Shown: positions 21,191 to 33,825, counted from the stretch's first letter. The stretch: DNA of 49,150 nucleotides from Scleroderma bovista (GCA_037178675.1 JAYMGJ010000110.1:1-49150); one strand, 5' to 3'. Notes: a model not told the origin generated them from the letters alone. Made by a program: numbers and translations.

Positions 21191-24100
21191 TGGACGTGGT
21201 CGTTCATCATTGCATTCGCGAGCTGTCATTCGATGGCGATCTTGGTGAGTGCACGAAGACAAGGGAAAGATAGTTCGAACCCCCTCTTGTCGACTTTTGC
21301 CGCATTTCTGGCGAGCCTTGCTAAACTACACTCGCATAGGATGCAACGTCTCCCGCCTGAGAGACTTCATCGTTGCCTTCTACAACAACTATGACGGCCC
21401 CCAACAAGTCGTCGACGATGCATTCTGTGCGTTCCTGTGGTCGATTGTTGTACAACAACCCGCCGTCCGCGTAGGGGTTGTCCCCCCTGGAACAACATCG
21501 GAAGTATATGTTGCCTCACAGACGAGTGCTAAGCGCAAAGCGGCCGCGAAGGGAGAGGATGTGGTCGAAGATACGCCGCCTGTCCTTCAGATCATCGAAG
21601 ATGCCCGTGAACACACTCTGGAAGAGCTGAAACATCGCTATGGAGATGATCTCCGCATCGCTGTCGACCCGGAGACTTCATTTGTTGCAATAACTGGGTC
21701 CCATATCAGAGTACGTGCTATCATCTGTCCGTGCCATATGCTTTCTTAACCGTGGTTCTTGTAGCCAACAAAGCTCAGTCCTATGGTCTATAGTGCCCTA
21801 CAGTTGATCACCCGGGGTCGAGAGGAAGGCATCACTACTGTAGAACTTGGGCGCAAAACCAAGTATGACCAAAAGACGTGCTTCTACGTTATCAAGCAAT
21901 TGGTCGAGCTTGGCCTTGTGTACGAAAGCTTTCATCCCCCCTCCTAAGCGTCCCTCTGATCGTCTCTGTAGTATCAAAGCACGGCGTGGCGGAGTCGGCA
22001 ACTACACGTGTATCCACAAGTATTTTGTCGAAAGAAGTCCGCTTTGGCAACAGATCCAACAAGAAGAAGCTCATGACGGTGAAATATGTATCACTGGTGC
22101 AAACATCCATCTGCCAGACACGGTTGAGGAGGCGACCACGTCCAATGAAGTGGCCCAAATTACTTTCGATCCAATTGACGGAAGACACCTCTCTAGCTTA
22201 CAGCTCGTCAAAAACAGAATTGTCAGACTGCTCAGAGCATCAGTGAATCACATGCACGGTTCGAATAACTTGCTGGTGGCCATTGTATGATTGCTGGTTT
22301 GTTTCTTTACTCCCACTAAGCACCATTCTTCAGGGTTTCAAGAATCCAACCAAAACTGACCGCCGCTTTTTCCGGAGTCGTTTACGTGAGCTGATCCAAC
22401 AGGGCATCATTGAACGAGTGTTGGTTCCCCATATAAAATCAAAGGATCGTACGATAAAGTGTATCCGTTTGGTGGAACCAAACAGTCAGCTCCCTGAAGG
22501 AAGTATAGTCGTTAGTGCACAGGACGTCGATGACGACGAGAAGGATGCCGTATTCGGAACTCCAGGTACTGCCTATACTCTTCCATGTGACGTGATTAAT
22601 CCAGGTAACCAGATAGTTATACTGACGTCAAATCTCACCTGACCATTCACAAGCAAGTGGCCAACTTGCTTGAAGAGGCCGGATCGTCCGGACTCACTTT
22701 ACAGGTAGGAAGATCGCTTGTTGTTGAACGGCGTTGATCGACGCCTAGTTAGGAAATCTGCACCTCTCTCGGGAATTTCGACAAACGCACCATCGAGCTC
22801 CTCCTTACGCGTGCTGCAAGAAATCCACCGCCTTTGCACCTCCGCGACTTGGGCACGGTAGATGTGATGGAAACATATGGAAGGGAGCGCCGCCATAGGT
22901 ACTTCACCATTGCAACGTATAAGGCGGCTATGGCAACCGAGAAGCTCCAAGACGCCTACGCCCACGACATCGACCCTTTGCGCATTGGAGAGTTCGGCGA
23001 GGTCGATGCCAGTCTCTTCTATTCCAGCGATGCTCAGCTCTCCGCTTATCTAGAGTCATTCGACAAGGGCACGAAGGTACACAAGGGCAAGCAAAAAGAG
23101 GCGCCAGTTAGTTCGGGGGGGAAGCGTAAAAGGTCCAGCGGGGATATCAGCGGGGAGGAAGAGGAGAAGGCACAACCTACCCGGAAGAGAGGACGGCCCC
23201 GAAAAACCACTGGCGCTGATGGTACCCAAGTCCCCAAGAAACGAGGGAGGCCTCGCAAGGACCCTCCACCGTCTGGGCAGGAGGATCAGACGCCAAAGAA
23301 GCGCGGTCGACCGCCAAAGAGGACGAACACCACAACCAGAGATGGGGATGAGGCACTTGCATCACAGACTTGCACGGGCGTTAGAGATGGCATTGTCTCC
23401 CAAGATGTTCCTATGGAAGAAGTTGTTCCTACAATCGAAGAGCAGAACAATAGAAGGGGCGATGATGAACCAGTCGGAGATGTGCATTCACGAGAAGTCG
23501 ATCAAAGTGCGACCTTGTCGGGGACTTTTCAATCTCTTGTCACTGGGCCGCGCGAAACTCCAGAGGCTCCACCCCTGCCATTGCCTAAGGCTTCTGAGGT
23601 AGTTCCGGTGACCTATTTCCCTTACTTTCTGCGGAAGCAACTGACTCGGCCAAAGGTTCCCTTTAGAGAAGCGATCACTGCAGTGAAACCTTCTGACGTA
23701 GAAGCTTCGACGAGAGAAGTCTCGCCCATGGTAAGTTCTTTTCTGAGTTGAATATAGATGGCTGATTCACGTCCACTCCAGAATGTTATAACACCAGAAT
23801 CACCGCTGATCAGGGGTCAACTGGGACTAGGCGGGAAAAGAAGTCCCATTTTTGGCTCATCGATCGCTGGGCCATCAAAACGGGCAAGGACAGCGGGCCC
23901 AAGTGACAACTCACGTTCTAATATCAACATCTCTGCCCTTCGCCGGGAGAATGAGCTCTACCGCGTTATCGAACGGTTGGGTGGTGTCGTCAATTTACAA
24001 ACCAAAGAGATATACGAGGCGCATACAGCCCTTCTAGATACCATGACCCGGGATGGTGAGCCTACCAGTGCGCCTGTAGGGACCCGCATCGACAAGCGCA

Positions 24101-27100
24101 CTGCGGAATCTACGCTAAAGAGCCTGGAGAATAAGGGGCGCATCAAGATGTTGAAGACGTGTCTCGTATCTACGTCAGGTGTAAGCAAGCCTGCGTGCTT
24201 GCTGTACTTCCCCGATACACCCCAAGAAAGGCTCAACGAGTATATTCGCCAGCTCAGTGAAGGTACACATACACCATCGGTGTCCGCTCCAAGCCCCGTA
24301 AAGACTCTCGAAGAGCCCGTCGAATATGGACCTGGCCTTCGTGGGTCACGGTACTCTTCTGTTCCTGCTACTGTGGAGTCGGTCATGGAACAGCAGAACG
24401 GAAACGAGATCCCAGCCCAGCAGGCTTCTGTTCCCGATTCGGAGGGACAAAAACGACCCGGGCGCAAGCGAAAAGATCACGTACAGACGAATGCCGAAGC
24501 AAAAGCTGCGCTGCAGAAGAAAGCTGAGGAAGCGAGACGTCAGAGGGAAGAGGATTGGGCGCAACTCCTCGACGGAATCCACCCGGGACCAGTGAAAGGC
24601 ACTTTAGCCATGCATCTGCGTGCCGTCCGTACCCGCTTCATGGAGTCGACGCACACCAAAGACCACGAGCACTGGGAAGGCGAAATAAGACAAGCCATCA
24701 AGGATACTGAATTAGCGGCAAAGAAGATCATTTCACGACCCCAGCGACTACCCGCCAACTTTCGCAAACCCTCGGGGCCGCCTCCAGTGGTGACTAACCC
24801 GCCAGAGAAATCAATAGCGTCTCTGATTGCTCAACAAGGCCCACCTATCACCCAGACAACCCGATCCAAAGGCAAGGGCAAGGAGAAAGAAGAAGGTATC
24901 TATGTTTCTTCCTGTTATCTTCCTTACTAGTGATGGCCACAAAGATGGGGCAGGGAAATCATCACAGCGACGATCACGATTCCATTGGACACGCGAATTT
25001 GACGAGCTTGCTCGTGATGCATCTGCTATCATTCGAGCTCGTTGTCGAGATCTGGGGAGGCTCGATCTGTCTGCCTTTGATCAGGTCTTCCCTGCTGTGC
25101 CCCGGAATTCTGTCAGACAACGTATCGTACACCTGAGAGAGAATGGCGTGGACGATTTATACATGAAGCGTCTCGAAGATCAGTGGTATACAGTGTGGAC
25201 ACAGCACCGGGGTACCGACCACCTTGTTGACGAGGACCCACAAAGTCCATCGAATTTCGATCTGGTGAAGCATCTGGAATTTCTTAGAAAATATGTTGAC
25301 AAGAATGCATTGTAAGTCCAATCGGAGTCTGCCGGTGCATATCCTCACATTCGGTCAGGCGAGTTGGGTTTGTGGAACGGGACGCAGCGGTGGAATTACC
25401 GTCGTCCGTGGAGGAGCTTTTGGAATTGTATGAGATGGAAAAAACTACAGTTACAGCTCCTCCGTGGGATTTCATGTGGAGTTCGGTGGTAGACGAAGGA
25501 CGAGAGAAGCAATTCCTGAGCCACTCGTTCACCAGGGAGCCAGAAACGATCACCGCTGAGACAATAGGTGATGATGTGGGCACTGCAGAGGCGGCGTTGA
25601 AGGTATGGATTCATTCTGATCGAGAGGGGAGACTAGACGACCTCAATGAGAATACAGATGGTCTTTGGAACTCCAGCCGAACTTTATGACCCCGACGGTG
25701 GGACGCGATTGCTTCATAGCGTTGGCAAGAAGCCTGTCTCGGTTGGGATTTCCCATCTGCTGAGTCAAGGTGTCCTATCCAAGCTCGTACGAGACCCAAA
25801 GAAGCCCAAACCTGGCCGGACACTGAAGATATCTGACATGTAAGTATACGACGAGTCTCGTTGCAGCATCGATAAGTTATACCCCGATTTAGCAATTTAA
25901 ATGCGATCGGTGGGACCTTCCCCCGTGAACTATTCCAGGATGCCAATGCGTTGGAGGACATTGCGCTCGAAGGGGAGATCGAAGATATGGAGTGGAGTCT
26001 AGATGCTCATGACGGCGACATTGCGGCATTATTGCAGCTCGTGTCGGAAGATCAGGTAGCTGTCCGATTTAGCTTTCGTGGGCTGACCCGACTAAGTGGT
26101 GTTTGAGATCTCCCTAGACGTCGACACATCTCATCCGCAGTCTGTCCGATCACGGCTTGACTGGAATAGCAAAAGAGCAGGTATAGCATTCCCTCATTTG
26201 TCTGTACAAGAATAATGATAATGTCTGGACAGACGACGACGACATTGAAACGAGCATATGTGTCAAGTTTTCGACCAACGTGTCACTGTCGACAGAACAG
26301 GAGAATGTATCCTCAGAGACGCCTGTGGGGGAACCTGAGTCTATGACGGTCAACAATGGTGATGACGTTCATGATAATGGGGTGTCTGACGAGAGTCCTG
26401 TCGCATGTTCACTCAAGACTTCATACGGTATAATCAACTGCGCGCGCTGCATTGCAGGGACCGTCTCCAAGTTCACGGCTGATCTCGGCGCGCCAGACGC
26501 GGAGCTCGCTCAAAGCATTCTAGTGAGCGTCAGGGCGTCGGGGAGTGCAGGAATAACGACATCGGCCCTCCCGGTATGTTTGCAAATCCTTGTACGTGCG
26601 TACCTCAGTGACCAGTATCCATAGCAATTTGACACGTGCCGAGGGCGTGTTCTTGATGTAGTTCAACGGATGACCTCGCTTTCGCCGCCTGTTCTTTTCT
26701 GGACAGGGTACGCTGGCCCGGTGCTCGTTGCAAGCGAGCACTGCACACCCTGGACGGTGACCGTCTGCAGCGATCCGACTACGTTGGTGTTGCCTCGGCG
26801 GTGGCTGGACGTGCGTGGGGCGAAGCTGGACGAGTTCTGGACGGCGGCACTGCGGACGATTGTGGGGACCGTCTTTGTGCGTCCGGGTATCCCGCAGGTC
26901 GAGTTGCGGTGGCGTCTGCGAGCGGTGTATGACCGGCAGGAAGTGCTTGAGGCGGTGGCGTTCCTCGAACAGGAGGGTACGTTAGAGGCGAGGGTCGACG
27001 ATCGGGGTGGCGTCTTGCAGGAGACGAAGGCTGTCGCCGGGTGGGCTGCGACGCTGGACGAAGGAGAGGAACGGCGAGTGTATTGGTTTATTGGGAGACA

Positions 27101-27122
27101 CAGACACTGGTATCGGGTTTGA
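21191..27122 (+). CDS. TFC3: TFIIIC B-block-binding subunit (tau138/Tfc3-like)
   Basis: The largest TFIIIC subunit binds the B box of tRNA genes to recruit TFIIIB and RNA polymerase III. Seen after splicing: N-terminal MDVVVHHCIRELSFDGDLG and GCNVSRLRDFIVAFYNNYDG, the B-block winged helix (PTKLSPMVYSALQLITRGRE, TKYDQKTCFYVIKQLVELGL, GGVGNYTCIHKYFVE), further winged helices (LTIHKQVANLLEEAGSSGLT, ENELYRVIERLGGVVNLQTK), an extended WH/SANT-like segment (SRFHWTREFDELARDASAII), and the C-terminal PPVLFWTGYAGPVLVAS with PRRWLDVRGAKLDEFW and ELRWRLRAVYDRQEVLEAV. At least twelve exons give roughly 1,650 aa. Three AT-hook-type repeats occur at 23182-23322. Splicing near 26180-26310 is not settled. 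The ATG at 21191 is chosen because the conserved N-terminus starts there. Confidence 0.9.
23182..23322 (+). repeat. Three AT-hook-type motifs in the TFIIIC subunit
   Basis: Three spaced basic repeats, RKRGRPRK, KKRGRPRK and KKRGRPPK, lie in a linker between winged helices of the TFIIIC B-block subunit. RGRP is the minor-groove-binding core of AT hooks. The linker sequence between them is Pro/Thr/Gly-rich. Confidence 0.8.
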
Positions 27123-27490
27123 TTTGTTGTGCGTTCGTTCACGTCGGACCCGTTGGAATGACTACATGATTTTTTCCGTAACCTGCTTTCGGCGGCTAAA
27201 CCAGTTTTGTCGGACCTGACTGCCAATCACGAGCGGAGTCCGGTATGTCTATTTACAAAGGCGGGCATACGATGCACTCAACGCCGTCTCTCGATTGTCC
27301 ACCAGAGAACAATGTGGGTGGCACACGCTAGTCTGGACCATTGTCGCCGTGGTATCAAGATCAATAACGTCTATTGTCGTGTTATGTAATACGGTATGTT
27401 CTCTTTTTCGTGGACTCGGGGCTGGCTTTCATTTCCCTCTCCTGTCACCCTCCGACGTTTCCCCTTCCAAGGCTCGCGTGCTCTCCTCTT
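27123..27490. other. Intergenic between TFIIIC subunit and glutaredoxin-like gene
   Basis: About 370 bp, ending in a pyrimidine-rich tract before 27491. It probably contains the TFIIIC subunit 3' UTR and the next promoter. The frame of the next gene is open from 27374, but that part lacks family character. Confidence 0.5.
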
Positions 27491-28473
27491 ATGCATCGCC
27501 GCAATTTCTCCAACCGTCCCTCCTTTCCCTCCCACCACTCCCCCAAGTCGTCTCCCATGTCGGCGCCGCTCTTGCCCTCCTCCGTCGCACACGCCATGTA
27601 CCCCCACAAAAGAGACCGTGCAAGACAACGCACCACCATACTTGCTCTATTCGCGCTCGTCGCCTTCTCGTGCTACATTCTTTTCATCACTAATCCCTCT
27701 CTTTCCGCCCGGTCTCGCGTATATGGTGACCGCGGTGCTCTCGCGGACAAGGATTTCGTGCCCATGCCTCACTCCTCGGCTCCGGCGCGTCGACCACAAC
27801 TTATCTACCAGCCCGTGAACACACATAGTCCACAGCTTACCCTCACTCCGTCCCAAGAACTGGCTGCCCTCTCAGCCTTCCTGGCCGCATTGCCTCACAA
27901 CAGACTCCCTTCTGCGGTCAACCCAAATCAGCCGCTCGACCCCCAGCTCATTCTTGACTTTAACACGGGTAGCGAGTCTGCCAAGGAAGAACTCGACAGA
28001 ATCGTCGAAGAAATGTGGTCAAGGCACCCCGTCGTCCTTTTTGCCAAGGTGAGTTTCGGCGAATGCCACCTCGTCGATCCGCGTCTGACCAGCCCCCAAT
28101 CCAGCGGCACTCCATGCATTCCAGAGAACTGCACGCGACGCTGACCAAAATGAACCTCAAACCTCCCCCCCTCGTTTTCGAAGTCGACCAGCGAGGTAGG
28201 TCCTGGTTTCGTCCCGCGTCGTGTCTTCACCCATCCGCCCTTTGTCGTACAGATGATGCGTCCGTACTAACACCCCTGCTCACACGTCTCACTGGCGTGC
28301 CGACCTTGCCCATCCTCGTCGTCGGGGGGAAGCCCATTGGCGTGGGCGCTCGCAACCTGGACAGCCTGATGGTCGAGATCCAGGGTCTTGAAGATAGCGG
28401 AGAGCTCAGGAGCATGATCCTTGGGGCTGGTGCTGGCATCAACCCACACACCAAGAGCCGAAAGGGCAAGTAG
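27491..28473 (+). CDS. Membrane-anchored glutaredoxin-fold protein lacking the active-site Cys
   Basis: A type II membrane protein of the secretory pathway with a glutaredoxin-like lumenal domain, in layout like yeast Grx6/Grx7. A basic N-terminus (YPHKRDRARQR) precedes one hydrophobic anchor (TILALFALVAFSCYILFI). After a Pro/Ser-rich stem, the domain begins EELDRIVEEMWSRHPVVLFA. The active-site stretch, spliced across an intron, reads VVLFAKRHSMHSRELHATL, where family members have a Cys two or three residues after the Lys. Here both candidate positions are Ser or Met. The rest of the fold is present: PPPLVFEVDQR, LLTRLTGVPTLPILVVGGKP (cis-Pro TLP), and IGVGARNLDSL. Three exons. Starts at 27491, 27557 and 27596 are all possible; the last sits right before the basic stretch. 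Thiol transfer by the usual mechanism is unlikely. Confidence 0.8.
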
Positions 28474-31400
28474 GATCAGAAGCCTCCCGCTACTGGCAAT
28501 GGGAAGTTGGACCCGGCACTAGGAGATCGCGATCGGGTCTAGAAGGTCAGAGATGCGACCTTCTATCAATGTGCATTGTATTCCACACACTCCCTGGATG
28601 GACAATGGGCGCTCCCAGTGGGCTATCGACCAGCATACGACTATCTACTAACTATGCATACTAACTACATGGACGAGACGATGCAATTACCCCCGTAGAC
28701 AGATGTAATTTCATGTCCGATTTGTACATACACAGCCTCATGTATCGTACTCGAGTCTTGGGACGAGAATATCTCACCATCATACTGCTAATATTAGGAG
28801 CAGCACGCCATCGGTTTCATGTGGGACCACTTCAGTGACATCATGTCTTTTGTCCCTCGATCTACATCCGACCGGCGCCAGCCCCCCTCACATTACTTGA
28901 AACATATCAGGCCATCACGTTGGTACGGCGAACTCGACACGCATCCCGGTGAGTCAATACGGGTATGATAATAGCCAGTACCGTAAGGGTTGCCTTCAGT
29001 CACATCGGCATTAGAGGGCCCTTGGAGGACATCATCGTCACAGGTCCTCGGCGCAAACCGTATCGGTCAGGATGAGTTTACGGATAGGGCACCTACGTTG
29101 TATCGAGGCCCCCCCCCCTTGCGACACGGTGTACCTGCGCAGGACCTTAATGTAAACAGGGGAAGGTCCGAGCGGCGGGGATCATCGTAAAGATGCAATC
29201 CCAGGGTCCGCAATGGCCGGACTCCTGAGCCCCCCACTACCCGGATGACCAGGCAGACCCGTCGTGCTCACGTCCGAGGCCATTAGCAGCGGCCGTGCGG
29301 TGCGGTGCGGTCGTGAAACGAGTTCGCCGTTTCCAAATCCGAGTCTGTGCCCATCATTTTGGAAAGGGGGGCGTGGAAGAATGATCCCATGTCAAGGATG
29401 GATGTGAAACAACTTGGTTCACTGTCGTTCGAGGCGCGGTGGGGGTCACAAATACGTGCGATCGTGAATGACATTGGCACACGTGGAACAAACCCACCAC
29501 AGGTCGTTGCCAAAACAGCTGCTCCTGAGAGCACCGATACTCAAGGTGGACCAATGCATTACAACTGCAGCATTCCGTCCCAGTCTTGAAGTTTGCGATG
29601 CAAGGTGCGAATAACTGGCATGGTAGGAGGCGAGATAAAAAATATTAGCATCTTTATGTCTCACACAAACCACTGGGATATTCTCGATTGATGGGCATGG
29701 GTTGGTTTTATGATCCAACAAGATACTCCACAAACACGATGCGTAGGCTTACCACTCCTGCTGCTCATCAGATCAGCAACGGGTGTGGTAGTAAGCCTAG
29801 TGTCGCCTGCATCCACGTCTTGACATCGTCTGTCGGCATGATGGCAAGATCTGCCGTCATGACCAGACCCCGTCGTCATTATCTGTGGGTCAGATCGCAC
29901 TGGCCTGGCCACCTGGATCAGTCGTTTTATCTATGCCTCAGAACCGCGTGTAAAATCACGAAATGAAAGAAAGCAGACATACGTGGGAACTAACGTCCTC
30001 CGCCTCATCCGTCACTTGCCCGGAGTCCTCGCCATCTATCTTGAGGATACTGTTTTGGTTTTGCTGTGGGATGGAACGGGGACATCCAACTTTATGGACA
30101 GGTCACAGAACAAAGTAAAGTAGTCTTTGTCAATCGTCCACAACCTGGGCGAAGCACTTCGCACAGGTTCGCGTGGACGATGCCTTGATGTCTTAGTGCT
30201 TGCAAACTGAACAGCTTAGGAAGATCATGACGAGGTGTATTACCTTTGAATCAAGCAGTTTAGGGGGAGCGTAGCTTTGCAGCACCGAGGGCGCTACGTG
30301 AGACTGCGATCAGTTAACCTAGCAGGGAACTAGCGGGTTGGCGGTGGGCATCTCCAAATTCGCAGTGCCCATTTGGTGTCACCTCCGGGCAGACTGCTCG
30401 CCTGGACATCACGGAATTCGTCTCGATCGTTGTCGTTGATTAGAAGAGCGTCGAAAGTCTCCGTGCTGATATTATTAGGCAAGACCAAACATCGTAGGAA
30501 GAGTGTAAACTAATAAAGGGGCATGGCAGGCCAGTCACATCCTTCTCCGTTCCGTATACTGTTGCAGAGTTGAACCACATCACTGCCATTCGTTCGGCTC
30601 GGCTTCGATCAAGGATGAACCCAAGTATATTTGTTTTCCATGAACTTCACCTCCTCATACACACCAACTCCCCGATCAGGTGGACACCGCATCCGTTTGC
30701 GCGCCCGCGTCGATGCCTGTCCCTGCATGCGGCCCAGCTCGCCCAGCGCCTCCGCACAGGAAGACCATAACTTGTCCGTACTGTTGGCTCCTCTCTTGAA
30801 CCGTCTGCCCCTATTTTAATCCGGCACAACCAGATCCTCGTTGTACGTCGGATTGACCGCCAGCTCCTGAGGCACACAGAGTCGCGTTGCCGTCCGAGAA
30901 GCTTGCTGCCTTCCTGCTAGACGAGTCACTTCCTGGCGCAGGTGATGCCCTTAAAGCTCGTGCCCTCCGCAGCGGGTAGCTCATGCACTCGAATAGCTCT
31001 GCCGAGCGATCACATGCTGTCTTTATATGCATGCATTTTCCCCTATGTGAAGCATGGGGTTGCGAAAGCTCTTCTTATACGAGGACCGGGCAGATCACAA
31101 TCCTAGAACGGTGGTTTTTCACGGCGGAACACGAAAACATTCTTTCGGGCTCCCAAGTAGGAGTATGCTGGGAGCTCCTCGTTCCGTGTACCCTGGGTCC
31201 ATGATCTACCAAGAAAGCGATTACTTAGTCCAGTTAGAGTTGACTGAATTCCAGTTCCTGACAATCGACATCTGTCGCTAGGCTCTTGTCTATCATCGAG
31301 CATATCCTCATCGTCCCCTGATGACGTGGCAAAAAGAATTACAAGCCAATGTCACAGTGGTTCTATGGCTGATAGCTTGGGAAAAAAAAAAAAAAACTAA

Positions 31401-31960
31401 GGCAATACTAATCCAGATTCCTGGAGAGTGCTCTGACAGCCTATGCGAGCAGTATTCTTTGGATATGGGGCGGGGAGAACAGACCAACGATAATCGGAAC
31501 AACTTATCTGCTTCGGGGTTCGCTTTGGAATGAATGCTAGCCTGCCACGCTCCAAGCCACCTCTTGGAAGGATCTAATGCGAAATATCATCGATGCCATG
31601 TCCTCTCAAGATAGCCCGAAAATTTGAAATACATATCACAGGGTTCACTGGATTGCGGCGCCGGGGCTTTCAAAATATTTATTGTTGGTATCTAGAGTAG
31701 ACATAGCGTATCGAAGAGTGGAGCGTATTGCCAACTATCGATCGACGTTGAGGCTTCATAATTGCGTCTCGACGCACAAACCTATCTGCAAAGCTAAGCG
31801 TCACTGTGGCCAGCCATGTGACACTTAACTGAATTACTGTACCATACATACTCTTACATAGCTGACTTGTCTCGCCCAATCAAAGAGGTCACAAAAGTAT
31901 TCAAAAGTGTAGAATAATTGGGAGGGGGGTTCTTTCAGATTTGAAGTCCAGATGAGAAAG
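28474..31960. other. Gene-poor 3.5-kb stretch
   Basis: No gene, tRNA or transposon is recognised. A few short frames look mildly protein-like: 29347-29589 (+, MPIILERGAWKNDPMSRMDV...), 30631-30819 (+), and an unopened stretch near 30855-30977 (+) reading EAHRVALPSEKLAAFLLDES then a stop. Simple features include a C10 run near 29108, a short GCGGT repeat near 29295 and an A15 run at 31382-31396. It may contain a degraded gene or non-coding transcripts; the sequence alone does not say. Confidence 0.4.
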
Positions 31961-33825
31961 TCAGGCACTCGACATTCCCGCTTCATTGCTAGTTTCACTT
32001 CCGGGAATATATTTCGGTACCTTTACATCGTTATTTCCTTGCTCCTCCGCTACGCAAAAATGTTGGCGTGAGCCAAATGTTAAAGTTGCCATGTCTGAAG
32101 CACGTACGTGTTGAATGACAGAAATATACAATAAGGCCGATGATCACAACGCCGAATGCAACGAAGTACAACCAATAGGGCCTATAATGCTGATCAAGAG
32201 AGATGACGATCAGTCCATAATCTTGACGTCGTAGCACACCACCTACAAAGAGGAACAGACCTACAACCCGTATGGGTCAACTTCTCACATCTGCAAGCAC
32301 CACAAAGGGACGCACCGAACAGTAGACCATAGAAATCACTTGTAAGAAGGGACAAGTTAAAGAAGGGAGATGAAGCGAGACGGAAAAAGAGCATCTGCTG
32401 GGTGAGTCCAAGGGGTACACCTGCACAATCAGTCATTAAACGCCGGTTTTCGGTGTGAAAATGTTTACTAACTTAAGGAATACCCGGCCAACAGTCCGAC
32501 TGTGGATAGCAGATAGGTTATATGGAGTTGGAAAGTAGAATATGATAATTCGCACGTGTTGTTCGGTTCCAAACTGCTTTGGACCATAACTTGTGCTCCA
32601 AAATTGAAGCTTGCATAGCGCTCACGATCATGCCCCACATGCCCATTTGGCCAAGAACCTTCGTGGAGGCGCTAGAATCACTGATAATATTCTGTCGAGA
32701 AGGACGCATACCTCATATATCGGAGATTTCCGCACAAAGACCTCTTCGAACGCATTCGCTTTGACTCGGGTCAGATAAAAGTCCAATGATGAGGGTAATA
32801 CCATACCTGTCCCATAGAGAGTCGCCGCTGCCACCATAAATCCGTCGCCCTCGCCGCGACGGTGAGCTGCACCGTTTTTGTTGGTGGCAACATCTGACGC
32901 AACCAAAAGGATAAGACCAGCGACACAGACGAAGACGCTCTGATGGAAGATAAGTTCCAGAGAGCTGCCTGCAACACAGAGACTCACTAATATTTGTGTC
33001 CAGTGATAGCGTACACGAATTAAGAGCCAGCAGACGAACATGCACACGGGTATCTTCCATCTTTTCAAATATATGAGCTGACGGACTCACTGGCGAACAC
33101 AGTATCCACTCACGCATTGAGGAGCGTACATGACATCAAGTCCGTGTAACCGAAGGCCTGTTTCAAAATTTTCAGGGCGGCTACAAGGATGGCAACCTAC
33201 ATTCAGCCTCTACCTTGACATAGAGAAAACCTCCCTCGAAATCCAGAAGGACGAGACCCAAATCTGAGAAATGGGGGTATTAGAACAGTCAAATCGAATA
33301 ACCGACAACCGACATTTCCACCCATCACGTATGATCAGTTTGCACCATCCCACAAAGCCATCTGTTCGTATTTGGAGGTCTGGTCAGTCAATATTTTAGG
33401 ATGGACCGGGAATATTATTTACAGCGGTAGATGGTGTAAGGTGTGTATATTGAGCACAGGAGAACATACCTAAGCTATCTGTCAGGCAGGATAAAGATAT
33501 TAAGAATGGGAAATCCCTACGGGAAGAAGGTCTGAGTGCTTGGCAACACCCAGCCATGCATGCCAAGCTCAGTTGTAAGAACAGACGTGAGTGTCATTGC
33601 GAAGCTAAGCATCTGGCCATAAAGCAATGCCAGAGCGAAGGAACGTGACCATAACGAGATGAAGCGCGAGAAAAGGCTCTTGAAGAAGGCAGAAGGCGAG
33701 TCAAAGGAAAGAGGTGGTCGACTGGATGAGCGGCCCTGGTCATCAAGTGCTGGCGATTGTGCAGAGACTGATTTGAACGACAGGTCCTCTCGACTGTCAA
33801 TGTCGGTTTTCTGGGAGTCTAACAT
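31961..33825 (-). CDS. SLC35F1/F2-type (DUF914) nucleotide-sugar/drug-metabolite transporter
   Basis: A ten-TM drug/metabolite transporter-superfamily protein; SLC35F substrates are mostly unknown. Seen after splicing: MLDSQKTDIDSREDLS (hydrophilic tail), ALALLYGQMLSFAMTLTSVL with GWVLPSTQTFF, PYVLLCSIYTPYTIYRYGF, YLGLVLLDFEGGFLYVKAFG, YTDLMSCTLLNAWKIPVCMF, VFVCVAGLILLVASDV, FMVAAATLYGTANAFEEVFV, RKSPIYEVLGQMGMWG, and FFNLSLLTSDFYGLLFGLFL then HYRPYWLYFVAFGVVIIG. Introns are dense; two of 48 nt and stop-free hide in the longest open frame (for example between QIL and SVFVC). A 14-nt exon (32247-32260) is needed to reach FHYRPYW. The end at 31961 uses a final intron with a GTACGT donor; unspliced, the frame stops at 32031. 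Confidence 0.85.
32247..32260 (-). other. 14-nt micro-exon in the SLC35F-type gene
   Basis: On the minus strand the exon GTCTGTTCCTCTTT lies between acceptor ...GGTTGTAG and donor GTAGGT. It supplies Leu-Phe-Leu-Phe between DFYGLLFG and HYRPYWLYF, which restores a conserved family stretch. The next acceptor is TTGATCAG before CATTATAGG. Confidence 0.65.

Noticed and set aside
31382..31396. A15 run as the tail of a retroposed sequence
   Set aside because: No target-site duplication or upstream element sequence is seen; more likely a simple homopolymer.
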